Assembly: GCA_951394045.1 (NCBI GenBank)
Contig: OX595990.1
Location: 2,286,549-2,350,548 of the forward strand
Source: Nitzschia sp. DOCU1
Lineage: Eukaryota > Bacillariophyta > Bacillariophyceae > Bacillariales > Bacillariaceae
Direction of reading: 5' to 3'
DNA: 64,000 nt
The notes below the pieces were generated by a model. The model did not search any database and had not been told where the DNA came from. It saw nothing but the letters and a program-made list of their open reading frames with translations. Shown piece after piece: positions 49,040 to 57,447 of this stretch (position 1 is its first letter; every line of letters starts with the position of its first letter). Both the position numbers and the translations under genes were made by a program.

Positions 49040-52000
49040 CTACCAACCCATTATGATCTTTCGGAACTTTGCTACAGCATCTTCGTTCAGCGGCTTCGTC
49101 AATAGGTCTGCAGGTTGATCCAAGGTATCAATCTTGTGGATTGAGATCTCGCCATTGTCGACGTATGATCTGAAGTGGTGTAGCCTGCAATTAAGGTGCT
49201 TCGTTCTTGGTCGGAACTTTGCTACCTTTGCAATCTCCAATGCTCCAGTATTGTCCTCGAATACCCTGCAATGTACCCTTGCTGCCGTCGCGTCGATTGG
49301 TATGCCTTCGTTTAGCATTTCCTTAAATAGGCTGATGATTGGAATTGCGTCTCGTAGCGCGTAGGAAATGCCCGTGTATTCGCTTTCCGTGCTTGATAGT
49401 GCTACTTCCGTTTGAAGTTGCGATTTCCAGAGGATTGGGCATCCGGCATACATAATTAGGTAGCCATGTCTGGATCGTGCCGTATCTCGGTCATCTGTTT
49501 CTTCTTGGTCCCAGTTGCCTGCAAAGTCTGCGTCGACAAAGACTTCCAATCCTCGTTCTGCCGTTGGTTTCAGAATCATTCCTTTATCCCTTGTTCCCTT
49601 CAGATAACGTGCAACCCAGCGTATCGCTTCTCCGTGCTCTTTCTTAGGGCAGGTGGAGAATCTCGCGCATTGATGTGTTATGTACGCAATGTCTGGTCGA
49701 GAACCCTTTTCGAGATAATTCAACTTACCGATGACCGATCGATAATTGAACGAGTTGTCGAAGTCCTCCGATTTGGAATGTCTTGATAATAACTTTGATG
49801 ATGCAGCTGGTGTTGATCGCGTACCCGTGTTCTCCGGCATCTTGAGGTCCTGAATGATTTGATCGATCAAATGAGGTTGAGTCAAATGAATCGATCCATC
49901 TGGTTTCCTGTCGATGTTGACGCCTAGAAAGTCTTGGATGTCGCCTTCGATCGTGATGTTGAGTTTGGCACGCTTGATGTCCTCTATCGCCTTGTTCACC
50001 TCGTCCAGGTCGGGACCAGCGAGGATCGAGTCGTCTGTGTAAAGTACGTACATCACGTTGCCGCGATAGAACACGCACTCATCAACTTCGGATCGTTTGA
50101 ATCCCACCTTGTTGATGAGAATGTCCGAAAGGTACTGATACCATACACGACTTGATTGCTTCTGGCCATAGACGTTCCTATGCAGTCGCAATACGTAGTC
50201 CTTGGTGTTCCCTTCTCGAATACTGAATCCTCGTGGTATCTCCATGTAGATCTCCCTCTCGACGGGCGCTTGGGGAAAGGCCAGCACGTAATCAATTTGC
50301 CGCGTGTGCCAATTGTGGAGCGCAGAAAGTATCAATAAGGTCCTAATGGAATTCCAGCTTGCGACAGGGGCATATGTTTGGTCATAATGCTGTCCGTACT
50401 TCATCCGTGAACCATCGATGTTGAGTCGTGCCTTGTACTTCTTGATTTGTCTTGTTCGAATGTCACGCTTGCGCTTCATTTGCCACACGGCAGGGAGTAC
50501 TGGTACTCCCTCTCGAACTTCCGATCTATGAATGACCGTGAAGTTTCCATTTTGTAGTTGATCGTCCCATTCCTTCTGCATCGCTTTCTTGAACTGCGCC
50601 GCATCCGGTTCCTTCATCGCCTGGTGGTGGTACATGGTATCCGGATCCGCCGTCGCCTTGAAAACTTGGAGTGGGTCTAGTTCCGGCGATCCTGCGTAGT
50701 TAGGAAACATCGCCTGTAGAACAAATATTTCGCCTCCTATATCCCCTGCAGTGGCTTTGGATAGTTCAGCCATCATCACTTCAATGATCTGCGTCGGAGT
50801 AGTCTGCTGGGTCCCGTCGGCTCGGGATTCGTCTGCTGGTCGTTCGTTGTCCGACGTCGCGTTTGGTTCGTTGTCCGTCATCGTTCGTTCCTGCTGACGG
50901 CCAGACTGATCTGGTCTTTTAGAGTCTTCTTGTGTCGCCAAGTGACTATCATTGGCATGTACTCGAGTATTCCCTGCCTCTTCGTTCGTGGCAGGGACTT
51001 CAGCCTCACTAGCTGGATCCGACGTCTTACGCCTCTTAGCTGGTCTCGAAGTAGTCGAGTCTCCTTTAGCTAGGGCTCCCTCTGGCTCTTGTAGTACCTC
51101 GTTTCTCCTGAATATAGACTCTGACGAAGGGCGTTTCTTCTTTGCTGATGACGCCGTCTTCTTCGTTGCAAGGAAACCGGCCTTCTGTTGCCAGGTGGTG
51201 TGGAACTCGTCTTCCCTCACTGTTCGAAAGCTTGGGTCGAATGCCACGTGGAATTGCGGCAATACCAGTCCTGTCATTCGATCCAGTACCAGTGCCACAT
51301 TCCTTCCATGGTATGGTGACCTACCGAGGTATATACCTACCTTCGATCGGTATTCCCACTTATGGTGTATTCCTCTTCCTGTCTGGAGAGCGTTCTCCAA
51401 CACATAGACTGGACATCCGAATGGCATCCAGTGTTTAGTGTTGGTCTGGACTGATGACCCTGAGAATAATTGCAGTGGTGATAGCCCGTCCTTGCGCTTT
51501 AAGTTGGGCGTCTCATTAATGGCTTCGCAGGACATTCGTAGCGCGTAGGGCCATAAGTTCACCGTTGCCTGCGTTCTCCATCGTCTGTCCATATGTATGA
51601 GCTGCGACCTTGTTAGGTCTTGCAGTGACCGTATGCGTCTTTCCGCCAGTCCGTTCGAATGGTGTGCGTTGACTCCCGCAAATGTGAGCGTCTGCCGATT
51701 TGCTCGGCATTCATCTACCCATTTATTGGCTCGGAAGATTCCGTTGTCCGCGTGGTATGCCAACACCTTAACTCCAAATTGGCTCGCATATGCTTCAAAC
51801 GCCTTCTTACCGGCTATTGTTTCATCCGCGTCGGCCGTCTTCTGTAAGTAAACATAGGACAGTCCTGAGTATTGATCGACGTAAACCGTTGCATAACGGT
51901 ATCGCTTTGTTGTCAGTTTTCCCGTCATTTGCGCAATGAGTCCAGGTGTCGGCGAGACAAGCTGGTCGACTGATATGACTTGTCCTGGTGCAGTCGCATT

Positions 52001-52450
52001 ATTCGTAGAAGTCCAATCTCGCCTTCGCTTCGAGCGCCACTGTCGTCTTGTAGCTTTGGCGAATAGACATGCACTGCATGCTGGTACTTGACATTCAGCT
52101 AGTCGTCTTGGGATGATATTTTGCTTAGCCATGTTCTGAAGTTTCGCGAAGCTGACGTGGCCAAAACGGTGGTGGTATCGTAGTAACTCAGAGGCCGCTG
52201 TTGTAGGCTGCCGATCCTCCTCCTCCTCGATTACCACTGGTGGTTTGGTATCAGATCGCGTAGGTCCATTCAAATTGAAATTCGACGTAGTTGGAGCTTC
52301 GGCATCGTCCTGTGCCTCCTTCGTCGTCGCTGACGACTTGCGTGTCGCATGCGCAGATTGGTGACTCAATCGATTCGTTGTAGTCAATCCTGCACTCCTG
52401 GCAGAATAGCGCGAACTTGTTGAAACCTGGTGCCAAGTAGAAGGTGGCAC
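49040..52450 (-). CDS. Copia pol: integrase, reverse transcriptase, RNase H
   Basis: The frame is open for 1,136 codons; genuine coding probably begins near 52330, where the protease frame must shift into this one. The zinc-binding pre-integrase HHCC segment is seen (LLRYHHRFGH, then CQVPACSACLFAKA). The integrase core has the DDE residues in ISVDQL, YHADNGIF and GLAERRI. The RT has QIDYVLAFPQAPVEREIYME and the active site as YVLYTDDS, with YTDD in place of the common YVDD. RNase H has VFVDADFAGNW, SSTESEYTG and EDNTGA. It ends in ...IIMGW like the left element. No internal stop. The enzymes integrate and copy the element. Confidence 0.95.
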   Translation of the reverse strand: MPPSTWHQVSTSSRYSARSAGLTTTNRLSHQSAHATRKSSATTKEAQDDAEAPTTSNFNLNGPTRSDTKPPVVIEEEEDRQPTTAASELLRYHHRFGHVSFAKLQNMAKQNIIPRRLAECQVPACSACLFAKATRRQWRSKRRRDWTSTNNATAPGQVISVDQLVSPTPGLIAQMTGKLTTKRYRYATVYVDQYSGLSYVYLQKTADADETIAGKKAFEAYASQFGVKVLAYHADNGIFRANKWVDECRANRQTLTFAGVNAHHSNGLAERRIRSLQDLTRSQLIHMDRRWRTQATVNLWPYALRMSCEAINETPNLKRKDGLSPLQLFSGSSVQTNTKHWMPFGCPVYVLENALQTGRGIHHKWEYRSKVGIYLGRSPYHGRNVALVLDRMTGLVLPQFHVAFDPSFRTVREDEFHTTWQQKAGFLATKKTASSAKKKRPSSESIFRRNEVLQEPEGALAKGDSTTSRPAKRRKTSDPASEAEVPATNEEAGNTRVHANDSHLATQEDSKRPDQSGRQQERTMTDNEPNATSDNERPADESRADGTQQTTPTQIIEVMMAELSKATAGDIGGEIFVLQAMFPNYAGSPELDPLQVFKATADPDTMYHHQAMKEPDAAQFKKAMQKEWDDQLQNGNFTVIHRSEVREGVPVLPAVWQMKRKRDIRTRQIKKYKARLNIDGSRMKYGQHYDQTYAPVASWNSIRTLLILSALHNWHTRQIDYVLAFPQAPVEREIYMEIPRGFSIREGNTKDYVLRLHRNVYGQKQSSRVWYQYLSDILINKVGFKRSEVDECVFYRGNVMYVLYTDDSILAGPDLDEVNKAIEDIKRAKLNITIEGDIQDFLGVNIDRKPDGSIHLTQPHLIDQIIQDLKMPENTGTRSTPAASSKLLSRHSKSEDFDNSFNYRSVIGKLNYLEKGSRPDIAYITHQCARFSTCPKKEHGEAIRWVARYLKGTRDKGMILKPTAERGLEVFVDADFAGNWDQEETDDRDTARSRHGYLIMYAGCPILWKSQLQTEVALSSTESEYTGISYALRDAIPIISLFKEMLNEGIPIDATAARVHCRVFEDNTGALEIAKVAKFRPRTKHLNCRLHHFRSYVDNGEISIHKIDTLDQPADLLTKPLNEDAVAKFRKIIMGW

Positions 52451-53345
52451 AGTTATCTCGCTCGCTGATTATGACGTCGAGTTGGTTTGCGCCATTGTTC
52501 CAGAAGAGAGTAGATTTGGTCGCCGTAGTAGTCTCGCCTGTACCCGCTGCATGCTTGATCTTGGAACCCAGTTGCGTTCGCGCCCAGTGCTGAGGGCTGA
52601 GTAGTCGTACGTGTCCTTTGGGGACATAGTAGGAATTCGGAATCCGGAATTTGTGAATCTGTCCATCGTTATCGTACCAATGCCAGACTATGGTTCCTCG
52701 GTATACCTCGTAGGTATTCTGGCCTCCGAATCCTTTGATCACACGGTTGACCTTTCGAAGTGGTCCATCGAAGTCGTTTATGTCGTGCGATATGCACGCA
52801 CTGCACCTATTGTCGATTCCTATCGATCTTGATTCGGCGTCAGTATCGAAGTGCACCACGTTCACTCGAATCCTTTCTCCCTCTGAATTCGTCCTGGTAT
52901 CAGAGAGAACTTGCTCGACATTTAGTCGTCTCGATCCGTGCCAGGGAGGTAGTTGGCACCACCATTGCGCCTTGTAGTTAGTGGTTGGCTGACCTTCACT
53001 TAGTAAGGTAGCTACCTTGATCGTACGCTGATGCCACCTCCTCCTAGCACATCTTGCCTTGTACTCATGCCATGTCGTTTCCCATGGGGTCCATCGCTGA
53101 CTCCACTGGGTGAGCATAGCTATAAGTAGCACTTTTATCACCCGTAGGCGATTCCACCTTCTTGCCTTCGGTACATAGGTATGCGCATACCCATGCCTTG
53201 GGCTTGCCGTCGCGTCTTGCATCGTCGGGGTTAGGCCCAACATGATAACCAATAAGGTCACGAGTATACACAGAATAACCCGTGTTAAATACGTTACGTG
53301 TACCTTGATGTAGTCCCATGCATCAGAGAGCCCAACCCGTGCCCA
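52251..53345 (-). CDS. Copia pol N-terminal part with protease, in frame with gag
   Basis: This reading frame is the same as that of gag and starts directly after the gag TGA; no ATG is near its start, so it can only be made as a Gag fusion (or from a separate message). It opens with a hydrophobic stretch (VILCILVTLLVIMLGL), then basic sequence, then the protease-like region VVHFDTDAESRSIGIDNRCSACI. The expected DTG/DSG aspartic motif reads GIDNRC or FDTDAES. FGGQNTYEV and NSYYVPKGHVRLLSPQHWA follow, typical of the linker to integrase. It ends at a stop at 52251, past the point where the integrase frame becomes coding. Confidence 0.85.
   Translation of the reverse strand, partial: WARVGLSDAWDYIKVHVTYLTRVILCILVTLLVIMLGLTPTMQDATASPRHGYAHTYVPKARRWNRLRVIKVLLIAMLTQWSQRWTPWETTWHEYKARCARRRWHQRTIKVATLLSEGQPTTNYKAQWWCQLPPWHGSRRLNVEQVLSDTRTNSEGERIRVNVVHFDTDAESRSIGIDNRCSACISHDINDFDGPLRKVNRVIKGFGGQNTYEVYRGTIVWHWYDNDGQIHKFRIPNSYYVPKGHVRLLSPQHWARTQLGSKIKHAAGTGETTTATKSTLFWNNGANQLDVIISERDNCATFYLAPGFNKFALFCQECRIDYNESIESPICACDTQVVSDDEGGTGRCRSSNYVEFQFEWTYAI
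52315..52340 (-). other. Likely +1 frame change between protease and integrase
   Basis: The upstream frame is convincing up to QVVSDDE and the downstream frame from about AQDDAEAP onward, so the shift falls in a GA/GG-rich stretch near here. It equals one extra base. Programmed +1 shifting, as in Ty1, normally sits between gag and pol; here it lies inside pol, so a recent one-base insertion is the simpler reading. Confidence 0.6.
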
Positions 53346-54905
53346 TCAGACATCGGCAGACTCGGACATTTCATCATCGTCGTAGTCGTAGTCACTTGTA
53401 TCGTAGCCATCATCCTTGTATCCTCCTTGCAACTTGGCTCTCGCCTCGTTGATGGTGATCGCTTTCGGATTGATCTTGGTCTTCTTGGTCGGTTTGTCGC
53501 CGTCAGCGTCGTCACCCTTGGAGGATCTCTTCCTGTCTTTAGCCGTGCCTTTGCATTCGGAGGGCTTGTGGCAGCGCCAGCGACCGTCGCATTTGCCTCC
53601 AGTAGCTACGCCGCACCAGTACCACTCCTTTCCATTGTGCTGCTTGGCTTTCTTGAGTTCGTCCTTCTTGGGTTCTTCGTTGTCGGCGAGCCACTTAGGG
53701 CGCTTATCGGTCTTCAAGGAGTACTTCCCGTTCTTCTTAAGTACGGACTTTGGAGAATCCTTCGCCTTCGGCTTTCTGTTCCCGCCTTCGCGGTTCTTCT
53801 TAAGCATCTTGCTCAATTTGGCCTGCATAGCCATGATTTGTTCGACCTCAGGGTTCGGGGCTTCCCAGATTTCCTTATCCTTTCGTATTTTGTACCTCGT
53901 GGCTGCGAGGTCCATCAAGAGTTCGGGGGTCATAGGCTTCCCTTCTTCCCAGTCACTTTGCTTGTCGCCAATGTAGCGAACGAACTCACTGTCCGAGCAC
54001 GCCGAATATCCCTTAAATAAATGAGATAAGAGGTCGCTGGATGTCTCGCCACGTGCGTTCAGTCCTTCGACCATCGTCTGGACATATGCATTGAACTTGA
54101 GGATGTCGTTTCCGACCTGAGTGATGTAATCGTCGAGGTTCGAGAGCTTGGTTCGAATCATGCCGGTGGTGGCGTTTGAGTCTAAGTAGGACTCTCGGAT
54201 GAGAATCTTGAGGAACACAATTCCTGATGGGAGAAGGGCGCAGTCTTCAGACCTTTGAAACATATAGAGGTCCTGGTGTTGATTGACCTTCGCCTTCGCG
54301 CTTGTGCTCAGTGACTTACTGATGCACTCATAGAGCATTCGGTCGTCCTGTGCCTTGCGCGTCTTTGTGGTCACAAAGAGTTCAGCAACGTCCCTCACTC
54401 GGTTCAAGGTGATTTGACCATAATCCTTGAGGATGTTGAGAGGGCTTTGGTTCAAACCAGGTCGCATCCATAGTATCCCGTCGTTGCGATCCCAACCGAA
54501 CTCGTTCGCTCGTTCACCCAGCAACTTCATAAACTGCTGGAAGCCTTCGGGGGTTCCATCGTAGAGCTCTTCATGGAGCTTCTTCGTTGCGTCCCTGTAG
54601 TGATGGTAGTCTTCCTTCTTGATGTAGTCGAGTAGCCTCGCCGGTTGGTAGGTTCCCGGTGTAAGGCTGAACCCTGCCCACGAATCCATAACTTCTTCGT
54701 CGAGGGGGTTTTCGACCTCCGACTCCTCGGACTGCTTTGTTTCTTCCGACTCGTTCGGCTCCTCCGACTCCTTCGATTCTTCGACTCCTCCGCGTCGTAC
54801 CGCAGGCGGCGGTGGCGGGGGGTCATCCGGAGCGGGAGCTCCTTGTCCTTGGGCTGCGGCTCGACCTCGCCTTTGAGCCTGGCGGTTGCTTGAGCGACTG
54901 GCCAT
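53346..54905 (-). CDS. Copia gag (capsid/nucleocapsid) protein
   Basis: A 519-residue Gag beginning at ATG 54905, 40 bp inside the 5' LTR, with a Pro/Glu/Ser-rich start (ESEESEVENPLDEE). The middle, from FSLTPGTYQPARLLDYIKK on, is the helical capsid region. The C-terminal third has a Cys/His cluster, WYWCGVATGGKCDGRWRCH followed by KPSEC, in place of the classical CX2CX4HX4C knuckle; its spacing is C-X8-C-X5-CH-X4-C. A basic region (KRSSKGDDADGDKPTKKTK) and an acidic tail (YDTSDYDYDDDEMSES) follow. The stop TGA (53346-53348) is followed in the same frame by an open pol reading frame. Confidence 0.9.
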   Translation of the reverse strand: MASRSSNRQAQRRGRAAAQGQGAPAPDDPPPPPPAVRRGGVEESKESEEPNESEETKQSEESEVENPLDEEVMDSWAGFSLTPGTYQPARLLDYIKKEDYHHYRDATKKLHEELYDGTPEGFQQFMKLLGERANEFGWDRNDGILWMRPGLNQSPLNILKDYGQITLNRVRDVAELFVTTKTRKAQDDRMLYECISKSLSTSAKAKVNQHQDLYMFQRSEDCALLPSGIVFLKILIRESYLDSNATTGMIRTKLSNLDDYITQVGNDILKFNAYVQTMVEGLNARGETSSDLLSHLFKGYSACSDSEFVRYIGDKQSDWEEGKPMTPELLMDLAATRYKIRKDKEIWEAPNPEVEQIMAMQAKLSKMLKKNREGGNRKPKAKDSPKSVLKKNGKYSLKTDKRPKWLADNEEPKKDELKKAKQHNGKEWYWCGVATGGKCDGRWRCHKPSECKGTAKDRKRSSKGDDADGDKPTKKTKINPKAITINEARAKLQGGYKDDGYDTSDYDYDDDEMSESADV

Positions 54906-54930
54906 GGTGGATGTTGATTTAGTTGCGTTA

Positions 54931-54944
54931 GCGCAGAGGAAGCG
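54931..54944 (-). other. Putative primer-binding site resembling initiator tRNA D-arm complement
   Basis: Directly inside the 5' LTR the minus strand reads CGCTTCCTCTGCGC. Its complement, GCGCAGAGGAAGCG, differs at one base from the D-arm of many eukaryotic initiator Met tRNAs (GCGCAGCGGAAGCG, from memory). No TGG-type site complementary to a tRNA 3' end is present. Confidence 0.55.
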
Positions 54945-55258
54945 TGTTAAAATAACCGGTTCGTAAACAGGTTATGGGCTTGCTTTTAGAACGTTTGGTT
55001 CTTAGTATTATGAGCTCGTTTGAGCATCTACTTTCTAATCTTGCGATCTTTCGATCGTGCATTTTCTGATCTTGCGGAAGCTAGTCTGAGTCTTGACGGA
55101 AGTCTTTACGATCTTGTCGCTTCCGCAAGACTAGCTCTCTTCCGGATCCTAGTCGTTCTGCGAATAGTACTGAGTCGTGAGACGCAGTCGATTCGAGTCA
55201 CTAGTCGACTCGTCCGAATGGCCTTCAAACCATTCATTCGAATCGCCGTAATCGAACA
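54945..55258 (-). repeat. 5' LTR of the complete Copia element (314 bp)
   Basis: By eye identical to 48691-49004. In the element's orientation this LTR holds the promoter. The adjoining inner sequence is the putative primer site. Confidence 0.95.
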
Positions 55259-55264
55259 GATGGG
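55259..55264 (+). repeat. Target-site duplication, right copy (GATGGG)
   Basis: Matches 48685-48690 exactly. Confidence 0.85.
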
Positions 55265-55979
55265 ACTTTTTGTCGTCGCGGTGCATAGGCGCCCCTTCGT
55301 CCGTCCGTCTCATCCATGGCGGGTGACATCTACCGATATAGTAGCAACAGTAATAACTATGACTGGTATGTATCTGTGGTGTCACTTTGGTTTTCCTATC
55401 CATCACTACCGGTAGTATTATTAGTAAAATGCAACCGGTGTAGTATTTTCTGGTAGGCCATCAACGAAGTCTACGTCGTCATACGCCATCAAAAATTGAA
55501 GTATGCCGACCATCGAATAGAGCGAAGCTGGGGTACCGAAATGCTACAAAAGTAGCATGTGGAGTTGCATACGGATCCACGTAAATACTACCCTATCGCG
55601 GAAAAATAGCACGAGCCGAACGAAAATGCAACCGAACGCTTGTGTATGTATGTAAAAAGGCAAACGACATACTGCCAAATTGCGACGAGTCCCCGCCATC
55701 CGTACCCCCTAACTTCTTCTCTTTCTGTCTACTATCATAGCTAGCTACTATCAAAGCAGCAAAGAGTGCATGCTAGCCAGTTAGAAGCTACCTTGACAAT
55801 GTAGCTACAGTATAGAGTTTTTAATCCTTGACGCCATGCTACTCAGCATACGCCGTTGAATGTCTGTTGCTCCAGTGTATTCTTCTAAAGAACTCAGTAA
55901 GAAATATAAGTACTTGGACTATTCCGCATGTTATTGTAGTTTGTTGTTCTTCCATATAGTAAAATTCCCTGCCATTTTG
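55259..55979. other. Intergenic region right of the Copia element
   Basis: About 720 bp, AT-richer than the genes around it, with many short CTAC/GTAG steps and a TACCGGTA octamer at 55407-55414. No gene recognised. It is expected to contain whatever was upstream of the aquaporin-like gene before the insertion. Confidence 0.4.
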
Positions 55980-56634
55980 TTATGAGCTGGGAATGGTAAA
56001 GTCTTCTTCCAATCCCAGCAATTCCAATTCCAGCAATCCTTTTTCATTTGCCAAGTGCAAGACACAAACAAAGTAAAACAATAGAGTCACATCGCCTTGG
56101 CTTTGAGTTGTTTGCATTTTGCGCACTGTATCTTCTTGAAAGGAGGACAACAAGGGAGGAGGAGCGTCTTGGTTGACTTCCGTAGTAGGAGAGGTTGTGG
56201 AAGGCTCTGGATCTAAAGTCTTCTCTTCGTCGCCCATGAGTTCCTCTGTTTCTTCACCAGCAACGGATGATTGTCGTTGTCCATGACGAGTTCCTCTGTT
56301 TCTTCATCAATAGCCGATGATTGTCGACGCGCCTTCAAGGTTTGCTCAAGTTCGTCCCAAAGATCCTTCTTGAGACTCTTGATATGACCTTTTTTGCAAT
56401 CGTAGCATATCCGACGCTGACAATTTTCACCTTGCCCACTCCCTCCAACTCTGGTACAACAAAGTCTCTAACTTTGTCATCTTCGTTGACTCCAAAGGCA
56501 AATCCGAAACCATCATCATTGTCATCCATAGGAGGACTGGTCATCGCCGCCGATATTGTGTTGTTGTTGCCAACAAGAAAAGACTTTTGTTTTTCCGATG
56601 GCGTCGTCGTATCGGTACACCCACAGGACACCAT
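55980..56634 (-). pseudogene. Condensin kleisin subunit CAP-H (Barren), broken C-terminal fragment
   Basis: Three minus-strand frames in succession carry parts of a condensin CAP-H C-terminus. Frame one has VRDFVVPELEGVGKVKIVSVGYATIAKK (the family's central YA-x-x-AKKVD block). About 56385 the frame breaks, and the next carries HIKSLKKDLWDELEQTLKAR, the expected continuation. A 50-bp imperfect tandem duplication (56238-56287 and 56288-56335) then shifts the frame again into MGDEEKTLDPEP and the conserved C-terminal winged-helix end YFVCVLHLANEKGLLELE...LEDFTI-like. There is no room for introns at these breaks. CAP-H closes the condensin ring; this copy lacks the SMC2-binding N-terminus and cannot make a continuous product. 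A full gene must exist elsewhere. Confidence 0.65.
56238..56335. repeat. 50-bp imperfect tandem duplication inside the CAP-H fragment
   Basis: The unit starting GAGTTCCTCTGTTTCTTCA occurs at 56238 and again at 56288, with several differences in its second half. The unit is not a multiple of three, so it shifts the reading frame. Confidence 0.8.
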
Positions 56635-57300
56635 AAGGTCCGTAGGCTTTGTACGTACGTGGGCTTTGTACTGAATCTACGGAGTTGCATATACCGTTGC
56701 ATTTTATTGCAGTACCAACGTATTATCAGGTTTTTGTCCTTGAGGTTTCGTTTCGCTCGTCTTCCGCTCCTTTCGTCCCCAGATGTGCGCGTACGTTCGC
56801 GCCTTGAAATGGGGAATTACCGGTAGGTAGTTTATGTTGCTGAAGGAGAGGGGAGAACAATGACAACAGGAGACACTGCAACCCAGAAGGGCATATTTCT
56901 TTAAGTCCATGCTTGAATTTCTGACACTTCGCGAACGTCGGTTCGATGAAACCAATAAATAAGGATGTCTCTATCAATAAGTTAAAACTTTTGCGTGGCG
57001 ACTACCGGTAATTCACTTCGTTTGCGAACAGGGACAAGAACAGAAGGGATCAGCGTTTCCGGATTTCTCGGTGATTCCGATGTCTCTTGAATATGGCGAT
57101 GCGGATAGCGCTTAGCGTGGAATGTTTCGAACTTCCGAGAAAGAACCTCCCAAGGAAAGAAAGGTGAGAAAATTTGGAGTGGAAATCTGGTATCCAAGGT
57201 ACGCAATTGGTGGCGCTGTAGCTGCGTCTGCGACACAACCGTGCAGCAGGCCGCGGTAGGCACATCGCAATTAGGTAGTTAGAAGCACGCAGCCTCGCAG
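56635..57300. other. Intergenic region before the second HSF gene
   Basis: About 665 bp, with two TACCGGTA octamers at 56818-56825 and 57003-57010. Short minus-strand frames show no recognisable product, and no further CAP-H pieces were found. It probably includes the HSF promoter. Confidence 0.35.
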
Positions 57301-57447
57301 ATGAAGACGGCTAAAACAGCTAACAGAGGCCGAACCTGTACAGCCACTAAAGTGAAATCTCTTTCCTTCTTGGTGGTGGTTTTACTTGTGCGCATACATC
57401 AAAAACAACAAACAAATACCGGTAGTCTCTGTTTGGTGCCTCGCTCC

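Larger units (their letters stand above)
48691..55258 (-). mobile_element. Ty1/Copia LTR retrotransposon, structurally complete, 6,568 bp
   Basis: The element lies on the minus strand: 5' LTR 54945-55258, primer site, gag, protease, integrase, RT, RNase H, polypurine tract, 3' LTR 48691-49004. The LTRs are 314 bp and identical by eye, and the target duplication GATGGG is exact, so insertion is recent. Two features interrupt the coding region: a TGA at 53346-53348 between gag and protease in the same frame, and a +1 frame change between protease and integrase near 52320-52335. Whether these are recoding signals or fresh mutations is open. The order PR-IN-RT-RH defines Copia. It lies in the promoter region of the aquaporin-like gene. 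Confidence 0.95.

Noticed and set aside
52251..53345. Introns as the explanation for the gag/pol and protease/integrase breaks
   Set aside because: gag and protease are in the same frame with only a TGA between them, and the overlap at 52251-52450 leaves no room for a GT-AG intron that would not remove linker sequence in both frames.
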